A DNA stretch of 18,011 nt from Mariaggregatimicrobium sp964498785 (lineage in GTDB: Bacteria > Zhuqueibacterota > Zhuqueibacteria > Thermofontimicrobiales > Thiofontviventaceae). The notes under the pieces are model-generated. The model ran no database searches. It was not told the DNA's origin and worked only from the letters and a program-made list of their open reading frames with translations. The stretch lies in NCBI GenBank assembly GCA_964498785.1, contig CAZCJL010000130.1, positions 1 to 18,011 on the forward strand, given 5' to 3'. Made by a program: the position numbers and the translations under genes. Numbering within the stretch: position 1 is the first letter of the stretch; each line of letters begins with the position of its first letter. Positions 5,631 to 13,412 of this stretch are shown in pieces.

Positions 5631-7526
5631 ATGATGAAACAGAAAATTTCAATATTTACTTTTATTTTAATTCTGATTATTCCGGGTATATTATTATCAG
5701 ACACCGGAAAAATTCAGGGTATCATAAAATACGATGGGGAAAAATCAGGAAGTATTCACGTTGTGGTTATTTCCCTGACGATTGATAAAAGTAATCCTGT
5801 ATCGTGGCAAAAAATCGCCATTGAAACTCCGGGATCTTTTGAAATTTCATCCTTAAAAAATGGCTTCTATTTGGTGGGTGCTTTTTTGGACGCCAATAAT
5901 GACAATTTACCCCATTACAATGAGCCAGTGGGAGTTTATCAAAAACCAATATATATCTCCGCTGAGAACAATGTCGCCGAAATTTCATTCGGGCTTTTTG
6001 ATCTTCCCAAAGGCACATCCTCCTATGAAGGAAAAGTGGATGTGGGCACACTCCCCGTTACAAATGAAACTATCTACATTATTGCCGCCGGTCTCAGTCC
6101 TGCGCCAATATCCATCGCCGCTACAAATAGTTCGCAAAATTACGAATTTTCGCTCCCTGGTTTAGCTGGCGGGCGCTATATTATCGCCGCGTTCATCGAT
6201 ATGGATGGGAACCGGCTACCCGGATTAAGTGAGCCAGTCGCCGCGATTCCACAAATCCAATCCCTTAATAATGATGAAATGAAGACAGTCGCAGACATCG
6301 TATTTGCAAATCACACGGATTTTTCAGGAAATATCAGTGGGACAGTTACCACGAATGCAAACGATCCGGGAAAAACCATGGTGATTTGCGCTGGATTATC
6401 GAAAACACCATTATCAGTGACTGCGGCTGATCCGAGAACAGGAAATTATGCACTCACAAATCTTGCTGATGGAACATACATCGTGTTCGCGTACAGGGAT
6501 ATGGATGAGAATATATTGTTTACGCCAGGCGAGCCATTTTCAGAAAGCTATCTGGAACCATTTTGCCTGTGCAAAGACGATAATTCCAAAATAATTGATT
6601 TAGCGCTTCAGGAAGCAGGCAACAGTTCCATCGCGGGAACAGTCAGCTATGATGGTGATCAACACGGATTCATTGCAACAATTCTACTGGGGCTCTCCCC
6701 CACTCCGTTGAATATCGCCCTTTTGCCATCACCGGGAAATTACCAGTTTAACAATCTCGCTGCCGGTGTTTATTTTTCGGGTAGCTTTATGGACGTGAAT
6801 ACGAACGCACTCCCGGAGGAAGGCGAACCGGTTGGGCTTTATACAAAGGATTTCATTTTGCTGAATAAAGACAGCCAGGTCGCTCCAATTGACATTGTCC
6901 TTGAAGACGCTCCTGATGCTGCAATCAGCGGGACAATTTACGGACCTGAAAATGTTGCCGGAGAATTTAACGTGGTTGCCATCGGATATGCAACAACACC
7001 GTTGAAAATACGCACGTTTTCCACAGCAGGATCCTATAAAGTTGATAAAATGGGATATGGCAAATACCTGATGGCGTGTTTTCTGGATATTAATGGAAAC
7101 GGTATGTACGAAATAAATGAACCATTTGATTTCACAAAAGAGATGGTCATCGTGCCTCAAAATACTGAAATTTCGGATATTGATTTTGTCCTGACAACAA
7201 ACGTAAACATCCCGTCCTTTGTGGCTGAAAACATCCGGAAATCCGATGCCAGATTTATGTTAGCGCCGAACTATCCCAATCCGTTCAATCCGTCGACCAC
7301 GATTGGGTACAACGTCCCGGACAATGCACACGTGGTCATTAAAATTTACAACATGCTGGGACAGGAAATAACAACACTTGTGGATGAATATCAGCAAAAA
7401 GGCGAATATTCTATCCGATGGAATGCCTGCGACATCACAGGTAATCCGATTCCGGCCGGCAATTATCTTTACTGGATGCAGGCCGGCGATTTCTCAGATA
7501 TAAAATGCATGTGTTTGATTAAATAA
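5631..7526 (+). CDS. Secreted five-repeat protein with type IX-like C-terminal sorting tail
   Basis: The protein has 631 residues. A signal peptide (about 1-23) leads into five repeats of about 100 residues (25-525), each beta-rich and beginning with an I.G.I/V pattern, and each carrying a D-x-D/N-x-N...EP motif at D87, D190, D290, D388 and D486. The D-x-D/N-x-N...E arrangement resembles a calcium-binding loop; calcium binding is inference. The last 88 residues (544-631) contain NYPNPFNPST, YNMLGQ and GNPIPAGNYLY, the FlgD-like sorting domain of proteins secreted to the surface in FCB bacteria. The start is ATGATG at 5631, with AAAGG just upstream and only nine bases after the kinase stop. 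Its position inside the EPS operon suggests a surface protein linked to the polymer, for example matrix or attachment. No enzymatic motif is visible. Confidence 0.85.
   Translation: MMKQKISIFTFILILIIPGILLSDTGKIQGIIKYDGEKSGSIHVVVISLTIDKSNPVSWQKIAIETPGSFEISSLKNGFYLVGAFLDANNDNLPHYNEPVGVYQKPIYISAENNVAEISFGLFDLPKGTSSYEGKVDVGTLPVTNETIYIIAAGLSPAPISIAATNSSQNYEFSLPGLAGGRYIIAAFIDMDGNRLPGLSEPVAAIPQIQSLNNDEMKTVADIVFANHTDFSGNISGTVTTNANDPGKTMVICAGLSKTPLSVTAADPRTGNYALTNLADGTYIVFAYRDMDENILFTPGEPFSESYLEPFCLCKDDNSKIIDLALQEAGNSSIAGTVSYDGDQHGFIATILLGLSPTPLNIALLPSPGNYQFNNLAAGVYFSGSFMDVNTNALPEEGEPVGLYTKDFILLNKDSQVAPIDIVLEDAPDAAISGTIYGPENVAGEFNVVAIGYATTPLKIRTFSTAGSYKVDKMGYGKYLMACFLDINGNGMYEINEPFDFTKEMVIVPQNTEISDIDFVLTTNVNIPSFVAENIRKSDARFMLAPNYPNPFNPSTTIGYNVPDNAHVVIKIYNMLGQEITTLVDEYQQKGEYSIRWNACDITGNPIPAGNYLYWMQAGDFSDIKCMCLIK
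5703..7206 (+). repeat. Five tandem protein-level repeats, about 100 codons each
   Basis: Within the secreted protein the DANND, DMDGN, DMDEN, DVNTN and DINGN motifs fall at residues 87, 190, 290, 388 and 486, spaced 103, 100, 98 and 98 residues apart. Each is followed 6-9 residues later by EP. The repeats have diverged clearly in DNA, so the array is old and not prone to slippage. Confidence 0.75.
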
Positions 7527-7537
7527 GATATTTTTAT

Positions 7538-8470
7538 ATGGCAAGAACTGATTTTAATATTTTAGCGACGGTAATTTTCATCCTGGTGCTTCACCGCATA
7601 ATTATCGCGCAGACAGCGAATGAAAATAACAGGCAAAATGTATTCGTATCCTATTTTTCCGGTATCGGCAATGATGTTTATCAGGATGGGCTAAACAGTA
7701 TTTGTGATATTCCGGGAAGTTTTAAGAACATGTTCACCATCCCGTTTCAGGATGGCAACAGGACTTCTACTCAAATTGGTCTTGGCATATTGGGCATCAG
7801 TTTTTTTGCGGATAAAGAGATGGATAATTTTTTGAGAACGCAATGGGAGCCGTATTGTGACAGATACATTCCTAAAACCGAATTTCCGTTGCCGTTTTTC
7901 CGGTTTGGTTTTGAAAAAGTAAATTTTCATTATGATTTTGTTTTCCTGACAGTTGCTGAATACGGGTATATGGCTGGACTGCTGACCCGTTACGAGAGAT
8001 TCCGTACGCTGTGCTTCAACCTGCTCCGGGCGACTGCCTATTCATTTATCTTCGCTCAGCCGGTTAAGGCGCTTACCGGTCGGGCGCGTCCATGGAGACC
8101 AAACAACAGCGAACAACATCATGATCCATGGGAATGGGGGCGCAGCAATTTGCATTTTAAAAACGGTGGTGAATACAATAGTTTCCCCTCGTTCCATGCG
8201 ATATTTTATTACTCCTATTGGACTATCCTCATGGATTTCGTAGGATTGAGGCAGGCCGGCCCGCTCGCGGCTTCATTATTTTATTTTCAGGATCCGCATC
8301 ACTGGCACTGGGCATCGGATATGATCGCGGGCGGAATTTTGGGATATTGGCTGGCGTCAGGGATTTTGGAAAATTCAAAAAACAGAAAATTAAATGTAAA
8401 TCAGAATCTATCGGTTTCTGTAATTCCAATCAAAGGTGGATTGGGTCTGTATGTTTCAAAAGAATTTTAA
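7538..8470 (+). CDS. PAP2-family phosphatase
   Basis: This 310-residue protein has an N-terminal signal or anchor segment (about 7-25) and a PAP2 phosphatidate phosphatase/haloperoxidase-like domain (about 120-285). Motif 1 is K177-x6-R184-P185, motif 2 is PSFH (217-220) with the general-acid histidine H220, and motif 3 is HWASD with nucleophile H257 and D261. The serine-arginine that normally opens motif 3 reads F250-Q251, so one phosphate-binding arginine is missing. Relatives dephosphorylate lipid phosphates such as undecaprenyl pyrophosphate, phosphatidate or lipid A. In this operon, recycling of the lipid carrier for EPS subunits is a reasonable guess. The gene starts 11 bases after the previous stop with a weak ribosome site, and its 3' end overlaps the next gene by 20 bases, suggesting coupled translation. 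Confidence 0.83.
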   Translation: MARTDFNILATVIFILVLHRIIIAQTANENNRQNVFVSYFSGIGNDVYQDGLNSICDIPGSFKNMFTIPFQDGNRTSTQIGLGILGISFFADKEMDNFLRTQWEPYCDRYIPKTEFPLPFFRFGFEKVNFHYDFVFLTVAEYGYMAGLLTRYERFRTLCFNLLRATAYSFIFAQPVKALTGRARPWRPNNSEQHHDPWEWGRSNLHFKNGGEYNSFPSFHAIFYYSYWTILMDFVGLRQAGPLAASLFYFQDPHHWHWASDMIAGGILGYWLASGILENSKNRKLNVNQNLSVSVIPIKGGLGLYVSKEF

Positions 8471-9431
8471 TATTATATTCATATTATTGGCTTCGCATCT
8501 GACGTTATGTGACGCATTTACTGAGGAAAACTATAGCATATCCGGTTATGTTTTTTGCAGAGCAACCGGTAAATCTATGGAATCTGTAAATATTTATCTG
8601 AAAAATACATCACTCGGGACAACGTCGTTACGAACCGGTTTTTATCAATTCAAAGCCCCTGCCGGGAAATATGTGATTGTGTTTTCAATGATTGGTTATC
8701 GCGTAATTTCCAGAACAATTGAAATAAGACACTCGAATGTAACAATATCAGATATTCACTTAACGCCAATTACGCTGACGCTCCCGGCTGTGACAATTAT
8801 CGGCATGAAAACAGATGAAGAAGAGCGACAAATTGCAAGTACCGGAAACAGAACGCTTAAAGCCAGAAATATGCAACACATACCATTTACCCTGAATGAC
8901 GTCAACCGGGTCCTGAAAATTGTGCCTGGCGTGACATCGAATAATGAAAAAAGCAGTGAAATTTGTGTGCGCGGGGGAACCAGTGAGGAAAATCTCGTTT
9001 TGATTGATGGCGTGCGATTCAGAAATCCGTTTCATTTAAAGGAAGTGTATAACACAAGCATTAGTATGCTCAATTTGAATATGATTGATAATGTAAAAAT
9101 ATACACCGGTGGTTTCCCGGCAAAATTTGGCGATAAAATGTCCTCGGTACTGGACATTGATTACCGGCAGGGAAACCATGAACAATATGAGCATTTTGTT
9201 GAATTGGGCACAATGAATTTCAATTATCTTGTCGAAGGACCATTTTTGAATCGCGGGAGAGGATTACTCTGCTTTAATAAAAGTTACTTTGAAATTCCGT
9301 TCAACATTATCGAAAAATACAATACAGTACCCAAATTTTACACAATTACGGCAATACCGGAATTTTATGATCTTCAATTTAAATTGAATTTCGGGCATTC
9401 ATCATTACATCAGTTCGAGGTTTTTTTTTAA
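8451..9431 (+). CDS. TonB-dependent receptor, N-terminal part (regulatory-like and plug domains), frameshifted
   Basis: This is the first reading frame of an outer-membrane receptor, 326 residues. A signal peptide (about 1-22) is followed by a carboxypeptidase-regulatory-like beta domain (about 29-96), then a TonB plug domain (about 135-238) with VNRVLKIVPGV, CVRGG, LIDGV and VKIYTGGFPAKFGDKMSSVLDI motifs, and the first barrel strands. The frame ends at a TAA inside a run of nine T at 9421-9429. Reading one base back at that run continues directly into the rest of the barrel, so the two parts are one gene. ATG 8451 is preferred, with AAAGGTGG upstream at 8432-8439. A GTG at 8436 is also in frame. 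It overlaps the PAP2 gene by 20 bases. It may import a solute or act in envelope export; the substrate is unknown. Confidence 0.85.
   Translation: MFQKNFNIIFILLASHLTLCDAFTEENYSISGYVFCRATGKSMESVNIYLKNTSLGTTSLRTGFYQFKAPAGKYVIVFSMIGYRVISRTIEIRHSNVTISDIHLTPITLTLPAVTIIGMKTDEEERQIASTGNRTLKARNMQHIPFTLNDVNRVLKIVPGVTSNNEKSSEICVRGGTSEENLVLIDGVRFRNPFHLKEVYNTSISMLNLNMIDNVKIYTGGFPAKFGDKMSSVLDIDYRQGNHEQYEHFVELGTMNFNYLVEGPFLNRGRGLLCFNKSYFEIPFNIIEKYNTVPKFYTITAIPEFYDLQFKLNFGHSSLHQFEVFF
9421..9429 (+). repeat. Nine-T homopolymer at the frame break of the TonB-dependent receptor
   Basis: The sequence reads GAGG, then nine T, then AATC. Nine T give a stop; ten T, or a one-base backward slip on T-TTT-TTA, keep the receptor frame open. 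This is either a sequencing or assembly error, a phase-variable tract or a programmed slip site. Confidence 0.85.
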
Positions 9432-10843
9432 TCTCAGAAGACAGATACAGGGAGCCATTAAGTACTGAAACAAATTTTTATCGAAATGAAATCGCATCAT
9501 TTCAGATCGATACGAAACTTTTGGATCATCAAAAATATAATGGATATTACAAAAATATGTTAATCGCATTTCAGACAAAACATTACTTTGCGAACAACTC
9601 TTATGCAAACATCCGGGTCTCTCACTCGCTTCAACGTGAGAAATATCACTATTTTTCTGATTCTGAGTTCAGTTCGCACATTTTTACGAGTGACCAAACT
9701 CTTGTCGGCGATTCATATTTCGGAACCACGAGCCAAAACAACGAGAGCGTCCACAATGAATATACAAATGTATCAGCAGCTTTTTCCAAGAAATTTGGGG
9801 ATTCCCATGAAATTGAAACAGGATGCTTTTGGGAAGTTGGTGATCTGAATTACGATGCACGCGAACTGGACATCATATATTATCCGGACGCAGTTAATAG
9901 CGATTCAACAATACGAACAACAGATGCGACATTAACTGCATTGATGTTAAAAGCAGGATTATATTTCCAGGATAACTGGCAGGTCACGGATCGGCTGTAT
10001 TTCAATGCCGGTATTCGGACCGATTATTATAACATGAACAAAGAAATCACTTATTCGCCCCGGTTCTCAACGACATTTCAATTTGATCAAAAAAATTCAG
10101 TCAGCATTGCGACCGGCACTTATTATCAAACACCTGAATATAATGAACTGTTGTACAGTTATTCAACGAATCAAAATACGAAAAGTCAAAAAGCAACACA
10201 TTATATCACGAGTTGGCAGTCGGGATTCGGAAAGTATATCAATTTAAGCGCCAGTATTTATTACAAAAAATACGATGGAATTATCCCGTTTTACTGGTCC
10301 GTCGGGAGAAAACTTTCAGAAAAGAAGAATCTGGCCACAGGTGACGCGAAAGGGTTTGAAGCGCAACTGAATTTCACTTATTCGGGAATTACCGGTTGGC
10401 TTAATTACAGTTATCTGAAAGCCCGTGAAAAGTTAATCACAGAGTCTAACTATTACCCAAAATCAACGGATCAACGTCACACGTTCAATATTTTTACAAA
10501 ATGGGATATTTCGAACACCTGGCGCCTGTACATAAAATATCTATACGGCAGCGGCTATCCACACACCCCATTGATTTTTGATCCGGTTGAACAGGATTTT
10601 TCAGAGGGCGATAAAAATTCTCTCTACCTGCCAGCTTATGAGCGGCTGGATATTCGATTGAGCAAGTCCTTTCACTACTCATGGGCGAAATTGAATATTT
10701 TTGTGGAAGTAATCAATGTATTCAACCATAAAAATATCGTGGATTATTCCCGATACTGGATGACGACAGACGGCGAGACGTTCAAGAAACCGGTTTACTT
10801 GTTCCCGTGTTTGCCAAACGTTGGTGTTAATATAAAATTCTAA
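9428..10843 (+). CDS. TonB-dependent receptor, C-terminal beta-barrel part
   Basis: The second frame of the receptor starts in the T-run and gives about 471 residues. It opens LISEDRYREPLSTETNFYRN, which follows naturally from the N-terminal part. It has the alternating aromatic and polar pattern of a large outer-membrane barrel and features usual near the end of TonB-dependent receptors, such as YLPAYERLDIRLSKSF and VEVINVFNHKNIVDYSRYW. It ends in an aromatic residue (VGVNIKF), the signal recognised by the barrel-assembly machinery. Joined with the first part it makes about 797 residues, a normal size. There is no good ribosome site for independent translation; the first usable start is a TTG at 9521. 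It is therefore not likely to be a separate gene. Confidence 0.85.
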   Translation, partial: LISEDRYREPLSTETNFYRNEIASFQIDTKLLDHQKYNGYYKNMLIAFQTKHYFANNSYANIRVSHSLQREKYHYFSDSEFSSHIFTSDQTLVGDSYFGTTSQNNESVHNEYTNVSAAFSKKFGDSHEIETGCFWEVGDLNYDARELDIIYYPDAVNSDSTIRTTDATLTALMLKAGLYFQDNWQVTDRLYFNAGIRTDYYNMNKEITYSPRFSTTFQFDQKNSVSIATGTYYQTPEYNELLYSYSTNQNTKSQKATHYITSWQSGFGKYINLSASIYYKKYDGIIPFYWSVGRKLSEKKNLATGDAKGFEAQLNFTYSGITGWLNYSYLKAREKLITESNYYPKSTDQRHTFNIFTKWDISNTWRLYIKYLYGSGYPHTPLIFDPVEQDFSEGDKNSLYLPAYERLDIRLSKSFHYSWAKLNIFVEVINVFNHKNIVDYSRYWMTTDGETFKKPVYLFPCLPNVGVNIKF

Positions 10844-10931
10844 TTTCTTTATCACGATTTTTCATACATATTCATTGATCCTGTAGGTTACGACTGTAAC
10901 TGAAAGGGCGGAGCTATATAATCCCGGTTAA

Positions 10932-11477
10932 ATGGATACCTATTTGTCATATATTCCCCAAAACACAGATCGCAACCAGACCGAACTCTGGTACGCGATT
11001 TACGTGCGATCACGACATGAGAAAAAAGTGGCTCATCAGTATGAACAACGGAACATTGAACACTTTTTGCCGCTTCTGCCCCGCCTGCACCAATGGAAGG
11101 ACCGCAGAAAATATGTTGACATGCCAATATTTCCGGGATATATTTTCGTACGCATGAAACTGGCGGATCGGTTAAAAGTAATTTCAGTGAATGGAGTGGC
11201 CTGGATCATCAGTTTTCGGAAAATCCCGGCTCCGATCCCGGACGCTCAAATCGAAAACATCCGCAAAGCGCTCACCATCCCCGAACGGGTCAGACCCGCC
11301 GAATATTTAAACGAAGGCGATCCTGTGGAAATTATTCATGGACCGTTTAAAGGCGTTGTCGGCAAACTAATAAAAACCCAAAACGACCACCAACTCCTAA
11401 TTTCAATCGACCTGATCAAACAGGCGGTGTCGCTGAAGATTGATAGTAGTTGGATAAAGGTGGCGGGAGTCTTTTAG
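10932..11477 (+). CDS. NusG-paralogue transcription antiterminator (RfaH/UpxY/LoaP type)
   Basis: This 181-residue protein has an NGN domain (about 19-115) with WYAIYVRSRHEKKVAHQYE and the MPIFPGYIFVRM segment, and a KOW domain (about 127-177) with EGDPVEIIHGPFKGVVGKL. Specialised NusG paralogues of this kind bind RNA polymerase and let it read through terminators in long capsule, O-antigen or EPS operons, often by recognising a DNA or RNA element in the leader. The housekeeping nusG normally sits beside ribosomal protein genes, so the EPS context argues for the specialised type. A TAA directly precedes the ATG, fixing it as the first possible start. No good Shine-Dalgarno is close (GGAG at 10909-10912 is about 19 bases away). 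A short dyad, GTTAC-GACT-GTAAC, lies upstream at 10887-10900. The two-hairpin leader at 2527-2605 is a candidate target. Confidence 0.9.
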   Translation: MDTYLSYIPQNTDRNQTELWYAIYVRSRHEKKVAHQYEQRNIEHFLPLLPRLHQWKDRRKYVDMPIFPGYIFVRMKLADRLKVISVNGVAWIISFRKIPAPIPDAQIENIRKALTIPERVRPAEYLNEGDPVEIIHGPFKGVVGKLIKTQNDHQLLISIDLIKQAVSLKIDSSWIKVAGVF

Positions 11478-11540
11478 GAGCATATTAATTCTAATTTAGG
11501 TTGCAGATAAAAAATATATTAGCTGAAGAGAAGTTTAAGT

Positions 11541-11843
11541 ATGGATATTGACGACCTATCGCAAGAAGCCTATTATATTCTTTGTCTAGCAAGACTTGCT
11601 TCTGATCCGCTATGCCCACAATTAGGCGCTCTAGCCAATAAATGCAGAAATGAAGACGAATGGCTTGGGAAAACAATCTCCATCTGCCATAAGCTCTATA
11701 AACAGCCTGCTAACTATCTAGATCGGTTGGGATTTGATACAACAGAGAACAACAGTGAAAATTTCATGGAATGTCTGCAAGAAATGATAATCAGTGCAGA
11801 GGCTTTGCAAAAGATTGAGTTGAATCAAAGAACCTTTGGTTAA
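11541..11843 (+). CDS. Small hypothetical protein
   Basis: This is a 100-residue, probably helical, soluble protein with four cysteines (C15, C25, C34, C49; C75 is a possible fifth) and no signal peptide or membrane segment. I do not recognise the family. It starts ATG with a purine-rich GAAGAGAAG 8-16 bases upstream. Composition is ordinary for a coding region (mixed charged and hydrophobic residues, no homopolymer runs), which supports a real gene. It lies between the NusG paralogue and a fragment resembling that paralogue's C-terminus, so it may have arrived with a rearrangement. Alternatively it could be a small partner of the antiterminator. Function unknown. Confidence 0.5.
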   Translation: MDIDDLSQEAYYILCLARLASDPLCPQLGALANKCRNEDEWLGKTISICHKLYKQPANYLDRLGFDTTENNSENFMECLQEMIISAEALQKIELNQRTFG

Positions 11844-11863
11844 GGCTTTAATTAACCAGTATC

Positions 11864-12103
11864 TTGAGCCGATTTAATACGCAGTCAAAGGTTTTATTTA
11901 CGCAAACCTATGCCAAAACAAGCGAGGATTCAGTGTTAATTTTATCTAAACTTAATGATTTAAATTACATTGACTTAAACAGGCAAGCAATTTCGTTGAA
12001 AATTAATAGTATTTTGATAAAGCCTGTATCCTTCATTTGGAGGTTGATTAGCAAAAGTAAATTATTTCAAATAAATTTATTGAAAATAAGATATAACTTT
12101 TAA
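11864..12103 (+). pseudogene. Fragment resembling the KOW domain of a second NusG paralogue
   Basis: The core of this frame, IDLNRQAISLKINSILIK (11969-12022), matches IDLIKQAVSLKIDSSWIK at residues 159-176 of the intact NusG paralogue: 12 of 18 identical and three more conservative, without gaps, and with many synonymous codon differences. The flanking sequence shows no NGN domain and little further similarity. The frame then runs on into an AT-rich tail that stops just as the next gene begins. The simplest reading is a remnant of an old, diverged second copy. A functional 79-residue peptide is much less likely, since most of the KOW fold and any good start signal are missing. Confidence 0.5.
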
Positions 12104-13401
12104 TGTTTACATTACCTTCCCCACAAAATAATTCATTTAAATTTGATAAAATTCATCTAACTCGTTTTAATAAAAACGGGTGGTTAAATCTGGACGATTT
12201 TGCAAATGTTATCAAAAAGGAACGCAACCGCAGTAATCGAACCGGGCTCCCAATTGCTTATGTTCTAATCGATTTCCTGACAAAATCTGAAGAAAAATTA
12301 GCTGTAACCGCCCAGGAATATAGTGAAATTCTGGATATTGTTCTGGATTTGGTTACGAAAAATACAAGAGATTTTGACATAAAGCATTACTGCCAGCCCT
12401 CCCAGATCGGAATTTTATTGATTGATACAGATTTACAAGGGGCAAAATCATTCATCGAGCGAATTTCCAATATGTTATATACAAATTTTTCAAATTCTAA
12501 AAAAAGTGAATTTATCCAATTTATTAAATCAATTTCTATTTCGTCCTATCCTCTCGACCAAATGCCCGGATGTGATAAAATCGAGGGGAAACCTCTTTTA
12601 ATCCAAAACCTGCAAATCGCTAAAAAAGCAAGTGAAAAAAAATTGCGCGTGCACCCTGTCACCAACTTACAAATGCAATGGAATTTTCAACCAATGATGG
12701 ATGGGACGCTTGTCCTGAATTATCCGATCCTGTGGGATATTCAATATTGCAAACAATTAAAACTCATTTCAAAATTCATCAAAAGATTAATGGATATCAT
12801 TGGCTCAATTGTGGGTATCATTGTATTTTCACCAGTAATGATTTTAATTTCTACTATTTTAAAATTAACATCAGATGGTCCGGTCTTTTTCAAACAACAA
12901 CGTTACGGCTATCTGGGAAAAAAATTTGTGTTTCTAAAATTTCGGACAATGGAATGCAATAACGATAGCACAATTCATAAAGAATATGTGCAGAAATTAA
13001 TTCAGGGCCAAAATGACAAAATTAACCAGGGCACAAGCAGTGATCCGCTTTATAAAATAAAAGATGATCCAAGAATCACGTTATTCGGTCGATTCTTACG
13101 TAGAACCAGCCTTGATGAAGTACCTCAATTTTTTAATGTCCTGATGGGTAGCATGAGTCTTGTCGGACCAAGACCACCGATCTCGTATGAAGTTGAAGCT
13201 TATCAGAACTGGCACTACCGGAGAATTCTTGAAGTGAAGCCAGGAATTACCGGATTGTGGCAGGTAAAAGCTCGTAATCGCACGACATTTAATGACATGG
13301 TAAGACTGGACATTCAGTATGTAGAGCAACATTCTTTATATATGGATATAATAATTCTATTAAAAACCTTTAAAGTATTTTTCAAATTTAGTGGTAAATA
13401 A
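12103..13401 (+). CDS. Initiating phosphoglycosyl transferase with N-terminal degenerate GGDEF-like domain
   Basis: The protein has 432 residues. The C-terminal half (about 225-432) is a bacterial sugar transferase of the monotopic phosphoglycosyl transferase family. It has a membrane segment (about 228-250), DGPVFFKQQRYG, LKFRTM, the catalytic D338-E339 pair in TSLDEVPQFFNV, then GPRPP (355-359) and PGITGLWQV. It would move a sugar-phosphate onto undecaprenyl phosphate to start each repeat unit. The N-terminal part (about 18-180) resembles a GGDEF domain: IAYVLIDF, a long helix, TRDFDIKHY, then GILLIDTDLQGAKSFIERI. QPSQI (98-102) stands where GGDEF belongs, so it cannot be an active diguanylate cyclase and is probably a sensory or scaffold domain. 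The ribosome site is weak. It is followed 11 bases later by the dehydrogenase gene. Confidence 0.9.
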   Translation: MFTLPSPQNNSFKFDKIHLTRFNKNGWLNLDDFANVIKKERNRSNRTGLPIAYVLIDFLTKSEEKLAVTAQEYSEILDIVLDLVTKNTRDFDIKHYCQPSQIGILLIDTDLQGAKSFIERISNMLYTNFSNSKKSEFIQFIKSISISSYPLDQMPGCDKIEGKPLLIQNLQIAKKASEKKLRVHPVTNLQMQWNFQPMMDGTLVLNYPILWDIQYCKQLKLISKFIKRLMDIIGSIVGIIVFSPVMILISTILKLTSDGPVFFKQQRYGYLGKKFVFLKFRTMECNNDSTIHKEYVQKLIQGQNDKINQGTSSDPLYKIKDDPRITLFGRFLRRTSLDEVPQFFNVLMGSMSLVGPRPPISYEVEAYQNWHYRRILEVKPGITGLWQVKARNRTTFNDMVRLDIQYVEQHSLYMDIIILLKTFKVFFKFSGK

Positions 13402-13412
13402 AGAGGATCCAA

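Noticed and set aside
10906..10916. GGGCGGAGCTA before the NusG paralogue, resembling the ops element (GGCGGTAGC) used by RfaH
   Set aside because: It needs a one-base gap to align and lies directly before the antiterminator gene, so it may simply be a displaced ribosome-binding stretch.
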